Below are positions 47,693 to 58,500 of a stretch of DNA of 64,000 bases, piece after piece. Source of the stretch: Phycisphaerae bacterium (GTDB lineage Bacteria > Planctomycetota > Phycisphaerae > Tepidisphaerales > Tepidisphaeraceae). The stretch is from assembly GCA_030448225.1 (NCBI GenBank), contig JAUJNJ010000013.1, positions 13,212-77,211 of the forward strand, in the 5' to 3' direction. Under the pieces are notes generated by a model. The model had not been told where the DNA came from. It saw only the letters and a program-made list of their open reading frames with translations, and did no database searches. Every line of letters begins with the position of its first letter. Within the stretch, counting starts at the first letter, position 1. The translations under genes and the position numbers were made by a program.

Positions 47693-48169
47693 TTACTGCC
47701 GCGCGTCCCGCGCGGGCTGCGCCCGCCGGCTCGCCCTCGACCGCCGGTTCGTCGGCGGGGGCGGGGCGCGTTCGGCGCCGTCGCGTCGTCGGGCGGGGCG
47801 CGGCGTCGTCAGGTCCTGGTACTCGGCCTCGAGTTGATCGATCGATCGCTGGAGGCGGTCCGCCTCGTTGATGAGCCGCTGCTGTTCGCGCGCAGCTTGC
47901 CGATCACGTCGTAGCGCCTGGGCGGCCTGGGCGCCGCGTTGGAGTGGGGGCGGACGCTCTTCGACCAATACGCGCCACTCCTGCATCCGCTGCTCGTCGA
48001 GTCGGACGTCCGAGACGCCCGCGTCGGCGTCGTCGGTCGCCGTGCGGCTCGGCGGCGGGGGCCGGGTCGGCGGGCGGGGCCTCCCGGGCGGGACGGCCCG
48101 GGCAGCCCTGCGGGCGGATCGGCGTCGCTCGGCGCGGCCGCGGGGCCGGGCGGCAGGGCCGCGGGCGCG
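47693..48169 (-). CDS. Probable coiled-coil protein, unclear frame
   Basis: In the last two thirds the frame reads MQEWRVLVEERPPPLQRGAQ, QALRRDRQAAREQQRLINEA and DRLQRSIDQLEAEYQDL, a heptad-like, charged, Gln/Leu/Arg pattern suggesting a coiled coil of about 60 residues, followed by TTPRPARRRDGAERAPPPPT and a stop at 47693. Upstream, after a likely break, the acidic DDADAGVSDVRLDEQR joins it. Further upstream is a proline-rich linker that might connect it to the YdjY-like protein. No family recognised; it may be the C-terminal part of that protein. Confidence 0.4.
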   Translation of the reverse strand, partial: RARGPAARPRGRAERRRSARRAARAVPPGRPRPPTRPPPPSRTATDDADAGVSDVRLDEQRMQEWRVLVEERPPPLQRGAQAAQALRRDRQAAREQQRLINEADRLQRSIDQLEAEYQDLTTPRPARRRDGAERAPPPPTNRRSRASRRAQPARDARQ

Positions 48170-48909
48170 TCAGGGCGCGGGTGCGCCGGCGTCGCCCGCG
48201 GGGGCGTCGCCGGCGTTGGGGGCGTTGCCGGCCGGCTCGAGGATCATCGTGACCTTCGCGCCGGCGGGCGGGGCGGCGTCGGGGCGTGCTCCCAGTCGAG
48301 CGACTCGTTCGCGTTGCTCGCCAGGTCCGGGATGTCGATCACCGTCAGGTCGAAGTTCACGACGCTGATGATGTACCCGGTCGCGTCGGCCGCGTAGACG
48401 CCGTCGTCCATCACGCGCGAGCCGACGAACACCCAGCTCAGCGGCGGCATCGGCTTCTTCAGCGCACGTCGCGCATCGTGCGGTACGCGGGCGTCGCGAC
48501 GCGGCGGCCGTCGGGCGCCGGTCCACTCGAGCGTGACCTGCACCGGCGGGCCCTGCGGGGGAACCACTTCTTCAGCCGCGTCGGAGTACGACACCGGCTT
48601 CCCGGCTTCAGCCCGACCGCCAGCAAGCGCGGTGTGGATGTCCGACGGCTTGGCCGGCGAGCGCAGGACCGCCTCGTGCTCGGCGGTGCCGCTCAGCACG
48701 CAGAAGAACTCCAGCGGCGCGTCCACGCCTGCGCCGCCTCGGCCTCGATCCGCACCTGCCGCGCCCTTGGCGTCGAACGTCAGGTGCGGGAGCTTGCCCA
48801 CCTTCGGCTTGTCCGGCCCGCCCCCCTGCGCCGACACGCTCGTTGACGGCATGACGAGGGCGGCGACCAGCGTGCAGATCAACAGGCCCCAACGGCGACG
48901 CGGCGACAT
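48170..48909 (-). CDS. YdjY-domain secreted protein, frame-broken
   Basis: Start ATG 48909: signal peptide MSPRRRWGLLICTLVAALVM leading to PSTSVSAQ. Then KVGKLPHLTFDAKG, DAPLEFFCVLSGTAEHEAVL, PAKPSDIHTALAGGRAEAGK, VQVTLEWTGARRP, KPMPPLSWVFVGSRVMDDGV, YAADATGYIISVVNFDLTVI and DIPDLASNANESLDWEHD. This matches the layout of YdjY-like proteins of planctomycetes and E. coli YdjY, whose function is unknown. Final residues VTMILEPAGNAPNAGDAPAG are low complexity. Breaks near 48755, 48630, 48475 and 48290. About 250 residues, likely periplasmic. Confidence 0.72.
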
Positions 48910-49075
48910 TCGGCATGGCAACCTCCGGGAAAGTCCGCGGGCGAGTCTAACCCCTGCGGAATCGATTGCGAAGGTGGGCAGAAAGCGAGCGGTCGCCGGT
49001 GACAAGCTGCTGGCCACGCGGCGTCCTTACCGCGGCCTTCGGGAACATTCCGCCGCGCCGCGTCGAAGGGTGAGC

Positions 49076-49561
49076 ATGAAACCCTTGTCCCCGCTTCGAT
49101 GCGTCGCGTGCGTGCTCATCGTCCTTCTGGCACATGGCCGGCCGCGCACGCCAAGGCGTATTCTCGCGCCGAAGAAGGAGATGATCGCCCGGGCGCAGGC
49201 GATCGCCGTCGTCACAATCGACGCGGTCGAGACGGTCGAGGTGGAGGAAAGCACTGGACGTACCCGCGCGCGACGGCCCGGGTGGAGCAACTGATCAAGG
49301 GGACGCTGCCGGAGACGGTTGAACTCCACGGCGAGGAGACGTTCATCTGCGCGCGGTGCACGTTCGCCCCCGGGCGCTACCTCGTGTTCCTCGATCGGGA
49401 CGGCAACCTGTGGGTGGGCTCCAACTGGCACCTCTCGGCCCGCCCGATCGCCGGCGAGAACGTCGAGTGGTACGCCGACGACCGCGGGAGCCGCGACGAA
49501 GGCGATGCCGCTGGCAAGCGTGCTGGCGGAGGTGCGTTCGCTCGTCGGCGACAAGAAATAA
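49076..49561 (+). CDS. Small secreted protein with NTR/TIMP-like features, frame-broken
   Basis: ATG 49076: signal peptide MKPLSPLRCVACVLIVLLAH and, past a break near 49133, MAGRAHAKAYSRAEE. Mature part MIARAQAIAVVTIDAVETVE, KHWTYPRATARVEQLIKGTL, PETVELHGEETFICARCTFA, PGRYLVFLDRDGNLWVGSNW and VEWYADDRG, ending SVLAEVRSLVGDKK. The order (A-x-A-V-V-V-x-x-V, then R-V-E-x-x-x-K-G, then a Cys pair, then PGRYLVFL) is that of small secreted proteins with a netrin-like fold. About 160 residues. Function unknown. Divergent from the YdjY-like gene. Confidence 0.65.
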
Positions 49562-49624
49562 CCTTGCCGCCGCCGCTTCTTCACCGCCGAACGCCGTGCC
49601 GTACCGGCCGACGCGCCGCTCCTG

Positions 49625-50108
49625 TCACGCCCAGGCACCGCCCCGGGCAACTCGATAGTTTACGTCGCGAGGGTGAGGCCCGCGCCTTCGGCGCGGCTCG
49701 ACTTCTCGAACAAGCGCCGACTGTTCCCGGTTGAAGTAGACCGACCCTCGAACCAGCCGGGGCTGGCCTCGCGGCAGCGCAGGATCGTAGTGGACGACGG
49801 CGGTGCCGCCGTCGGGGTGGGGCAGTTCGAGCGTGCCGCCGTAGCCGAGCGGGAGGCGGTGGGGGTGATGAACCCGACGCCGCGCGGGTTGGCGTCGCGC
49901 GTGTAGACCGGCCGGGGCGTCGCCGTCGCGGCCGTCGCTGAACAGGCGGAGCCAGCCGCGGACGCGGTAGCTGTGCCGGGGCACGGGGCGGCGGTCGGGG
50001 CTCGGCGTCGCGGCCGGCGTCGATCGCCGACAGGATCAGGTCCACCTGGGGCGGCCACGCCTCGGGCGGGCCGTCGCCCGCGTCCTGAACCTCGCCCCCG
50101 ATGCACAT
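49625..50108 (-). CDS. PilZ-like domain protein, frame-broken
   Basis: From ATG 50108 (MCIGGEVQDAGDGPPEAWPP, then QVDLILSAIDAG); after breaks RHSYRVRGWLRLFSDG, YTRDANPRGVGFITPHRLPL and GYGGTLELPHPDGGTAVVHY, ending with a basic region (SVYFNREQSALVREVEP). The pattern R-x-x-x-R followed by D-x-x-x-x-G-x-G-F is that of PilZ, the c-di-GMP-binding fold; in PilZ the second motif is usually D/N-x-S-x-x-G, here DANPRGVGF. If right, the ligand-binding arginines are at the N-terminal RxxxR. About 145-160 residues. Classification is tentative because of the frame breaks. Confidence 0.5.
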
Positions 50109-50340
50109 GTCACCCGCGCCGACATCTGGCCTCCCGATCAACGCGACCACCGACGCACCGGCCCGCCGCCCCATCCCGAGGGCGGGCGCCGAATCCGGTG
50201 CCGAACACGATCTACGATTCACGCTGCCAGCGGGCAAATGAGATTGGCGATGGTGCCGGCGGAAGGGGGTTCTGCGCGGCAAACCGCGCGGTGAGGGCAA
50301 GCGCGCCGCCGAAGCGTCCACGCGAATGCCGTCCGCCCCC

Positions 50341-50366
50341 GTTTCGCCGCAGACCCGAAGGGCCGC
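50341..50366 (-). repeat. Short GCGGCGAAA-class repeat
   Basis: gtttcgccgcagacccgaag followed by ggccgc; near-identical to 45352. Located in the 483-base gap before rpmE, which otherwise shows no gene or clear signal. Confidence 0.65.
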
Positions 50367-50591
50367 GCCGCGGTGATGGGACGGGGCGCAGCGCCGCCGG
50401 TGGCACGGGGCCCGTCCGTTCCGAGCGCCTTTGCCCCGTGCCGGCGGAACTGCTAGAGTTCCCGCCCTTGTTTCCCGCCCCGACCGAAGGCAAAACCGAT
50501 CGTCCCGGGCGGACGTATACTTGATATGATCCCGCGGCTGACGTCGGGCCGTTCCAGCGCGACGCACGACCGCGGGCTTAAGGAGAGCGTT

Positions 50592-50859
50592 GTGAAGGAA
50601 AAGACCCACCCCCGTTACCAGGTTTGCCTCGTGCACTATGCGTGGCAACACGTTCACGACCCGCAGCACGCAGTCGCGCCTCGCGGTCGACATCTGCTCG
50701 AACTGCCACCCGTTCTTCACCGGCAAGCAGAAGTTCGTCGACGCCGCCGGCCGCGTCGAGAAGTTCAGCAAGAAGTTCGGCGGCACCTACAGCTTCCAGA
50801 AGACCGCCGGTGGGCGCACCCGCCGCCGCCGCCCCGGCGAAGTAAACGCGCCGGCCTGA
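50592..50859 (+). CDS. rpmE: 50S ribosomal protein bL31, frame-broken
   Basis: GTG 50592 starts [17 protein letters not shown]; after a break near 50640, [40 protein letters not shown] and [15 protein letters not shown]. The CxxC pair in [10 protein letters not shown] and the partner Cys upstream in TVxCxC position (VCLVHYACG) indicate the zinc-binding C+ form. Component of the large ribosomal subunit. The C-terminal extension is either [16 protein letters not shown] or, in another frame, [11 protein letters not shown]. About 88 residues. Confidence 0.9.
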
Positions 50860-50865
50860 CATCAA

Positions 50866-50934
50866 CCAAAAATCCCCCGCGCCGCTGCTCCGAAGAGCCC
50901 CCGTCAAACATTCGGACAGCGGCGTTGGGTTTTT
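50866..50934 (+). terminator. Probable terminator after rpmE
   Basis: aaaatcccccgcgccgctg pairs imperfectly with cagcggcgttgggttttt across about 28 bases, with a T run at the end. It starts a few bases past the rpmE stop. Confidence 0.55.
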
Positions 50935-50938
50935 ATGG

Positions 50939-51633
50939 GCCGACGCGGGGACACCAAGACCACTTCGGGAGAATTGGGCCTCTCCATCTGGGCTGGCTAG
51001 AACACTGGACCGGTCTAGAACGAAACGACGATGCCGCCATGGCCTCCAAAGTCAATGGGCGCCATTCAGTTGCGTCCGCCGTTTCAGGGTGCGAACGAAG
51101 TGATCCAAACGGAACGGCCGGCCGCGAGTTCGCCTCGCGCGGCAGGGACGCATGCCACGACGCGGCTGATCAGAGGGAGATCGACCGACGACTTAATCAG
51201 GTACGCCGGCAGTTCTACTTCCAAGACTTCCGCGATGAACGACAGCGGGTGAGGGGGTTCCGGAGAAGTCAGCGGCGGACGACGTCCTGGGCGTCCTCGC
51301 GGACGTCGAGGAGGAAATGCTGTCGCGGGCGTGAGGGATAAACCAGCGCGTGGTCCACACGAGATGTGCTCGGTCCGTTGACTTCCCAACCGTCAGTGGT
51401 TGGGTTGCGTCCAAGTCGAGGACGCAAAAGACGACATTGACGAATGGCGAGACTTGCCTCAACTCTTATTGGGACTACCGAGCGACCTCTTCGTCGTGCC
51501 ACCGGCACGAGTCGTGGACACGGCGAACAGCTCGGGCCGCGTCGTCGTCGACGGGTCGTACGACGGCCCGGGCGAGGCGACTAGAGGTTCATATGGCCGG
51601 TCATGCCTCACGCGTTCCACTCGAGACGGAAAC
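50939..51633. other. Region without a clear gene; possible decayed coding sequence
   Basis: On the minus strand about 51100-51270 reads PHPLSFIAEVLEVELPAYLI and KSSVDLPLISRVVACVPAA, and on the plus strand 51405-51590 reads VEDAKDDIDEWRDLPQLLLG, LPSDLFVVPPARVVDTANSS, both protein-like but short, unconnected and of no recognised family. They may be remnants or parts of frame-broken small genes. A 24-base direct repeat (atggccggtcatgcctcacgc and atggccggccatgcctcgcgg) stands at 51594 and 51634, the second being the start of the next gene. Confidence 0.35.
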
Positions 51634-52240
51634 ATGGCCGGCCATGCCTCGCGGGTCCGGATCGTCCTCCTTCTCGCGTCCCTGTTGCTCGTCGGATGCC
51701 GCGGGCGGGGCGGGCCACCCGCACCAGTTGCTTCCACTCGGCTGTCGCTCGCGATCGAACCCGCGCACGCCGACGGCTCGTTGCAGGCGTCCCGAACGAT
51801 CGAACCGTTCGAAGCGGTCGTCGCGCCGCCCGCCGACTGGGCGGTGCGCGACGGGCCGGCCGACAAGGGGCAGGGCGCACCGGGTGTGGCTGAGCCCGAG
51901 CGGCCGCACGGCGTTCGGGGTGATCCGCGTGAACCTGCCGCTGCCGTTCCCCTCGCCCCGGCTGCTGCTCGGGCCATTCCTGAAAAGATGCGCGAGGCGG
52001 AGGGGGAGGGGCGGGCCCACAGCCGGGCGAGCGACCCCCGACCTCCCCGGCCTGCGGTTCGTCGCCGAGGGCGGGCGGTACACGATGCGCGGGAACCTCA
52101 TCAGCCGCGGCTGGCGTATGGGTCGTCTACGCGGGCATCCTGCGCAGTCAGCCCGTCGCACCCGACGAGCTCGACGTGGCCGAGCGAGCCCGAGAAGCGG
52201 TACGTCCGCCGCAACGAAATAAAAATGCCCCCGGCCGCGC
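51634..52240 (+). CDS. Putative lipoprotein, frame-broken
   Basis: MAGHASRVRIVLLLASLLLV ends in a lipobox GC (LLLVGC), so a lipid-anchored protein. Mature sequence STRLSLAIEPAHADGSLQAS, TIEPFEAVVAPPADWAVRD, then after breaks near 51880 and 51985 HRVWLSPSGRTAFGVIRVNL, PLPFPSPRLLLGPFLK, LPGLRFVAEGGRYTMRGNLI and VVYAGILRSQPVAPDELDVA. The segment FGVIRVNLPLP and the closing region are protein-like but of no family known to me. About 195 residues; the end is uncertain. Confidence 0.55.
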
Positions 52241-52473
52241 CCTCAGCCGTGGGTGGGGCGGCGGGAGTTTGTATTATCGGACGCGGGTTTTAGTTTCGGT
52301 GGCGACGGGCGAGTAAGCGCGACGATGGTTGGTTGAACGGGTGCGGGAATTACGATTTCGCGCCCGATCCTCCCCGGTGGCGTGATCGTAAGATCAGAGC
52401 AGCGGTCGGCCGGCGGATCACGAGGTTCGAGAACCGCGGAGGCGGACCGCCCCCGACGAGCCCCGCCGCACCC

Positions 52474-52503
52474 ATGTAGCCGGCAGGCTCGCCCGCCGCG
52501 TCG
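52474..52503 (-). repeat. Short GCGGGCGAGCCTGCCGGCTACA repeat
   Basis: atgtagccggcaggctcgccc followed by gccgcgtcg, near-identical to 47427-47456. Located between the two lipoprotein genes (52241-52654 otherwise empty). Confidence 0.7.
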
Positions 52504-52654
52504 GGGCGACCGACGGTCGGCTAAGCGCATGCATCCGCCGGCCCTCGATTACCACCGCAGCCCGGTTCGTTCGACGCGGTTTCGTTTGGAGAGCGATGGT
52601 TGTATTCACATTGCGGTTCGGCGAGACGCGACGTTGGCCCGGCCCCGTCCCGCG

Positions 52655-53305
52655 ATGGCGGCCGCGCTGCTGCTGATGATGCTGATCGTCGGCGGCGGGT
52701 GTCAGACGAGCGCGCCGGCCACCAACCGCCGGCTGATCGAGCACCAGGAAGCGCTGATCGACTTCTCCGGCCTGCCGCCGGCCGCGACGGTCGAGGGCGT
52801 GCAGGTCGCAGGCGCTGCCGAACAACTGGGAGCCGCCGCCGCTCCGCAAGACCGCGCTCTACGCCCACCAGCAGTGGAAGTCGCCGTCGACGGTGAGCGG
52901 CGTCGGCGTCGTACACGTCCGCCTGCCGCCGCCGCTCGGGGAGAAGGCGGTCCTGTGGCTCGCCCGCCGCGAGTACACGAGCAAGGCCAACGACGGCCGC
53001 GCAAGTGATCCGCGAGTGGACCGACGAGGTCGGCCGCTCCTGGTTCGAGGCCGAGAACAACAAGTACCACGTCCAGGGCTACGTCCTGTCGCGCGGCCGC
53101 AAGGCGCGGCTCGTCTACTTCGGCTACAAGACCGGCTACCCGCCGGACAATACGGCCGAGATGAGCATCGCCGCCCGCTCGGTCGAGACGTTCATCCCCC
53201 AGCCGGGCGCACGCGCTCGGCGAAAAGGCCGGCCCGCCGAGCGACGACGACGCGACCCCCGCCCCGGGAGCCGCCAACGACCCCGCCGCGACCGCCGCGG
53301 ACTGA
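52655..53305 (+). CDS. Putative lipoprotein, frame-broken
   Basis: ATG 52655: MAAALLLMMLIVGGGCQTSA with lipobox GGGC. Mature part NRRLIEHQEALIDFSGLPPA, ATVEGVQVAG, then after breaks near 52812 and 53005 YAHQQWKSPSTVSGVGVVHV, RLPPPLGEKAVLWLARREY, VIREWTDEVGRSWFEAENNK, YHVQGYVLSRGRKARLVYFG and YKTGYPPDNTAEMSIAARSV, ending in an acidic Ala/Asp/Pro tail. About 215 residues. Planctomycete secreted proteins with such a tail are common but I do not recognise this one. Same strand as the preceding lipoprotein. Confidence 0.62.
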
Positions 53306-53559
53306 TCTTGCTCGCCGCGGGATTTTGCGTAGCGACCGACGGCGCGCGTGGGGGATCGCTCCTGCCCCGACCAAGACGTCCACATCCCAGTTCAATCGCA
53401 TGGTCGATCCGGCGGGAAACGCCAGCCGCGGAACAACTCAGCTTCTCGTCTAGCAATGTGATAATCCCGGCGGGGCGCGCGCGGCGGCGGTCATCGCCGC
53501 GGGCGACGCATCGACGCCGACTTACGTCCCGGCGGGCGTGCGGCCCGATCGCGCCGGCG

Positions 53560-55070
53560 TCACCGCGGCATCGGCAGGTCGGTGAACTCGAACGTCACCC
53601 GCGCTGGGTCGTCTTCGTCGGCACCTCCCACACGAGCTTCGCCGGCTCGCCCGCCGGTTCGCCGGTCTCGGGGTTCTCGCCGGCGACGAGGAAGCGCATC
53701 GTGAACTCGATGCGGCCGTCGTTGCCGGTGCTGCCGAAGCCCTCGTCTGTGCGCCGCGACGCCCGCGGCGTCGACGACCTGGAGCCGGCCCTGCATGCTC
53801 TGCTGGACCAGCGCCCACCCCTGTCGCTGCAGCCGGGGCGTCCTGCGGGACCGACAGCGTCAGCTCGTAGCCGCCCCCCGTCGTCCGCGCTACGACCCGG
53901 CGGAGGCCCTGACCGTCACCGCGACGCCGTCGATCACGCGCGACACCCTCGCGCGCGCAGCACGTCGGGCACCTCGATCATCTGCTCTCGGCCTGGAGGG
54001 CGAACGTGACGCTGCCGCGTAGGCGGGCGATGCGGGGTGCCGGCGTTGCCCGGCGGGTAGCGCAGCCGCGCGTAGAGCGTCCAGCGCCGCCGCCCCGCCG
54101 CCGCCGTAGGTGCGCCCCGCTCTTCGGCAACGGGCGCCGCCGTCCGCGGGGAGGGCGAGGGGAGTTGCCGCGGTCGTCGACCGCCTCCTCGACCGCGACG
54201 TCCGAGCCGCACCAGAGCACCGCGAGCTTCGGCTCGGCGAACGCCGAGAGTTGCACGCCGAACTCGTCCTGCCAGTCGTCGCGCCCGCCGGCGAGCTGGG
54301 CGGTCTGTTGTGCAAGGAGACCGAGCTGGCCACGACGAGGAACGGCTCGTCGGTGCGGGCCGGGCCGCTCATCTGCCCGCCGCCGCCGCCGCCGCCGCAT
54401 GAGCGTGCAGGCCCTGGTCCCACGGGTTGAGGTCGAGGCCGAGCATCGGGCGCGACGCGGGCGGACGGCGTCCCAGAACGGGACGCGGTCGAGGTCGATC
54501 GACACGGTCGGCCACCGGCCGTGGTCGAACAGGTTGTCCGGGTAGGTGCGGATCACGCGCGGGCCTGGCGGGAAAGTTCGGCCAGCACGTCGCGCGCGCG
54601 GCGTCCTTCAGGCGGAGCGTGACGTAGGACGCCGCTGCGGCGGTCCTGGTCGATCTGGGCGTGCCGCCCCTCGAGCCGGGCGGCGGACCTCGGCGTCGAC
54701 GCCGTCGCCGCTTCAGCAGCCGCTCGATCGCCGCCGCCGTCGTCGCCGCGGCGGACGAGGTCGTGCTCCGCGGCCTGCCGTTCCTTCCAGTCCTCACTCG
54801 CAAGACGCGCCAGCACCGCCGCGGGATCGAGCCGCCGACGCGGCCGCCGATCGGACGCGTCGCGGGCCGGACGCCGCGGGCCGGACGCCGCCGGGCGGAC
54901 GCCGCGGGGCGGGTTCCGCGCCCGCCTCGGCCCCAACGGCGGCGTCGGCCGGCGGCGGGCGGGGCGGTCGGTGGCCGCGTCGGCCGCGGCGGCGAGGGCG
55001 CGGCGGCGGCGATCGAGAGCCATCCGACGAGCAGGCGAACCGCCGGGGAGGTGCCACGTGGTCTGGGCAT
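53560..55070 (-). CDS. Secreted protein of unknown function, frame-broken
   Basis: ATG 55070: MPRPRGTSPAVRLLVGWLSI then AAAA, a likely signal peptide. After an Ala/Pro-rich stretch, ARLASEDWKERQAAEHDLVR, then VIRTYPDNLFDHGRWPTVSI, DLDRVPFWDAV, LGLDLNPWDQGLHLM, EPFLVVASSVSLHNR, FAEPKLAVLWCGSDVAVEEA, VDDRGNSP, IARLRGSVTFALQAESR, MIEVPDVLRA, VSRVIDGVAVTV, SMQGRLQVVDAAGVA, NDGRIEFTMRFLVAGENPET, EPAKLVWEVPTKT and FEFTDLPMPR. Similar long uncharacterised exported proteins exist in planctomycetes (from memory). About 500 residues with at least six breaks. Intergenic 55071-55501 shows no gene. Confidence 0.6.
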
Positions 55071-55501
55071 GACGGCCGATGATACCCGCCGTCACATCCG
55101 GCGTGTTGGTGAAACCGCCGCGGCCGGCCGGACGGCGGCCGAATCGCTGTGCTGCGCAACCCGACTTCGATGCCCGCGCCCGACGTCACTCGTGAACGCC
55201 GCCGGCTCGGCAGCCCACGTCGTCGTGACCGGCGACACGGTGCCGCGCAGAACCGCGTGGCACGACCCGATCGCCCCGCAGCACGTCCCCGCCCCCCGCG
55301 TGGCCGCTTGAGCGGGCACGTCCTCCACGCGCCATTCCTTGCCTCGATTTCCCCGCTCCGCGTCCTTGCAACGCTCGCGGTTTCGCAGGGCGCCGAAGCG
55401 CGGGGCCTGGTTCGCGAAGCCGCGAGTGGCTCGGCGGGATGTCGGTCGCGCGGCGGGGGCGGCGGGAAGCGCCCGCCCGTCGCCCGCGGCGGGGCCGGGG
55501 A

Positions 55502-58500
55502 TCAGCCGGTGACGATCACCTGGCCGAACACCTGGCCGCCGATCGCCTGCCGGCGGATCACGCGGGCCTGCACGGTGCTCTCCTCGGTGATGTTCCCGCC
55601 GACCTTCAGCAGGCCCAGCGTGTCGCCGACGCCGACGGCGGCGGCGAAGATGTCGTCGCGGACGTCGAGGCGGCCGAGGTCGTCGGTCACGGTGACGACC
55701 GCCTGGAGCACGCCCCTGACCTGCAGCACCTTCGCCGACCCGTTGACCGTCACCTGCTGGCCGGGCGCCGCCGAGGTTGCCGGTCGACGTGATCCTTGCC
55801 CGCGTAGCCGTTGACGATCAGTTCCTCGCCCGGCGCGACGCCGGCGAACTGCAGGTTGCTGATCGAGACGCGGCGGTCGGTGCCGAGGCTGGAGGTGATC
55901 GTGCCGGCGATGTTGCCCAGCACCTTGATCGTGCCGATCCGGCCGGTCGAGTTCACGTCGCCGATCAGGTCGCCGTTGACCTGGAGGTACTTGATCTTGC
56001 CGTTGTTGCCGACCGCGTTGATCGACGAGTCCCGCGCGACGCTGCCGTTGATCCGCATCCGGTTGATCGGCCCGGAGATCGTCACGTCGGTGTTGAACAG
56101 GTCGCGGCCGGGCAGGAACTTGTCGATGCGCCCGGTCGTCGCCGCCAGGCCCTCGATGGGCCCGCGGGTGACGATCGTGCCGATGCCGTTGGAGACGTTG
56201 ACTTGCATCGGCTCCAGCGTCCGGGCGAGCACGCGGTCGCTGAAGAGGACGTTGTCGGCGTCGAGGAAGCGGGAAACCGTCGAAGTCGCGCCCGCGGATC
56301 GAGTACGCCGCGACGCTGCTGAGGTCGCCGTTGCCGGCGATGATGGTGTCCTCGATCACGCCGGTGTCGGTCACGCCGGCCACCTCGGGCGTTTCGGGCG
56401 TGATGCCCAGCGCGTAGTACAGGTCGCTGCGGATGTCCGGGCCGACGTTGAAGAACGGGTCGAGGAACCCGGGGTCGGCGGCGAGGCTCTCGCTGAAGCG
56501 GACCGAGGGGTGAACCGCAGCACGCTCGAGCTGCTGCCGTCGCCGCGGGCCGAGATCGACCCGCCGCTGGAGCCGACGTCGATGACGCTGTCGCGGATGC
56601 CGTACCCGTCGGTCTGGATGCCCTCCACCCGCGTGCTGGAGATCGTGCTCAGGATCGAGTTGATGAAGCCGAAGCCGTTGTTGATCTCGATCAGCGTTGA
56701 CGTCGGCGGCGGAGATGAGCGAGCTGAGGATGCCGCCCTGGCCGTTGATCTCGATGCCGGTGAGTTCGAAGACCGGGTCCGAGAGCGGGCCGACGTCGGT
56801 GGGGATCGAGAACGTGTCGGTCGTTTCCGAGCTCTGCTCGAACGTGGTGGCGACGAAGATGTCCGAGTCGATGACAGCGCCGTCCCGGAGCGTGATCAGG
56901 CCGATCTCCAGCGCGCGACACGATGTCGCCGCGGATGTCGGACAGCAGGCCCTGGTTGGTGATCGGGCCGATCGGGCGGTCGGCGTAGAGGCCGGCGAAG
57001 CCGAGGTTGCCGGTGCCGCTGGGGAGGATGCCGTCGCCGATGTTGACGAAGTTGATGCGCCCGGCGAGGCGCGTCGTCTCCAGGCCGCCGCGGGCGTTGA
57101 GGTCGGGGACGGGGTTGAAGTTGAACGCGACGACCGGGGCGTTGATCCCCTCGAACGCGTTGTCGCCGTCGTCCTCACGGTCGGCGTTGGGGACCGACCC
57201 GATGCTGCCGTGCACCATCACGTTGCCGATGCCCATGTCCGAGGTGATCGTCAGGATGTTGCCGCCGACCACCTGGATGCCGGTCGTCTGCTGAAGGAAC
57301 GGGAACGTGTCGCCGACGGCGTTCGCCCCGGCGCCGTCGACTGGAGTCGGACTGGCGCGGGCCGCGGGGGCTGGGCGTCAGGTTGTCGGTGAACGTCAGC
57401 GCGCGCCCCCGCACGGGGGGGGCGCCGGTGTGTTTGTGCGGCTGGCGGTGCGGGCGCCCCGCCCACAGCGCGCCGATGCTCGCGGCCAGCACGTTGTCTC
57501 TCTCGCGGGGGGTCTCGTTGCGTTTGGTGGTGGGGTTGCCGCCGCCGCCGCGGCCCCCGGCCGGGCGGGTGACGACGACGTCGAGCACGTCGACGACGAT
57601 GCCGCCGGTGATCAGCGCCTCGAGCGAGGTGGCGGTCGCCGAGGAGGGCTCGAGCTGCAGCTCGTCGTCCTCGAGGTCGCCGCGCTCGGCGCTGACGTCC
57701 GGGGGCGGCGGGACGTCGAGGTCCGACTCGCTGATGACGCGGCGGCCGGTGCCGCGGATCTCCATGCGGCTGACCTCGGCGCTGCCGGCGCCGATGCCCT
57801 CGACCTCGAGGTTGCCGTCGCTCGTCACGTCGATCAGGACGCTGCCGCCCGAGCGGATCGGGTAGGTCGTCACCGACATGTTCGGCCCCGACGTGCCGGC
57901 CGCCCCGCCGGTGGGGATGAGCCGGATGCGGGAGCCGGAGTCGTCGACGACGACCGCCTCCTCGCCGGCGGCGTACTGGTTGGGCGAGAGCGAGCCGCCG
58001 CCGAAGAACGTGTCGAGGTACAACTCGCCGTTCGCCTGGATGTAGCGGACGTTGCCGCCGACGCCGGTGTCGATCGCGATGCCGCCGCCGGTGAGCGAGC
58101 CGAGGTCCGTCTGCGACTCGATCAGGTCGATGATCCCGTCGCGGCCGGTGCGGTCGAAATCGACGAACAGCTGCGTGAAGTCGTTGGTGGTGGCGATCTG
58201 GCCGGCGCGGATCACGCCGATGCCGCCGTTGACGCGCAGGTCGCCGAAGAAGTTCCCGCCGGCCGAGATGAGCTGGATGTTGCGGCCGATCGCGATCGGC
58301 GCGCCCAGTTCGTCGGCAGTCGTCTGGATCGAGATCGAGCCGGTCGTCAGGTCGGGTTCGCCCAGGCGGTTGCGCGGCGTGCTGAGCACGCCGATGCTGC
58401 CGACCGGGACCTCGATGCCGACCACGTCGAACACGTTGCCGCCGAGCGTGCCGATCGTCGCGGCGTTGATCGAGCGGAGGTCGCCGGTGTCGACCGCCAC

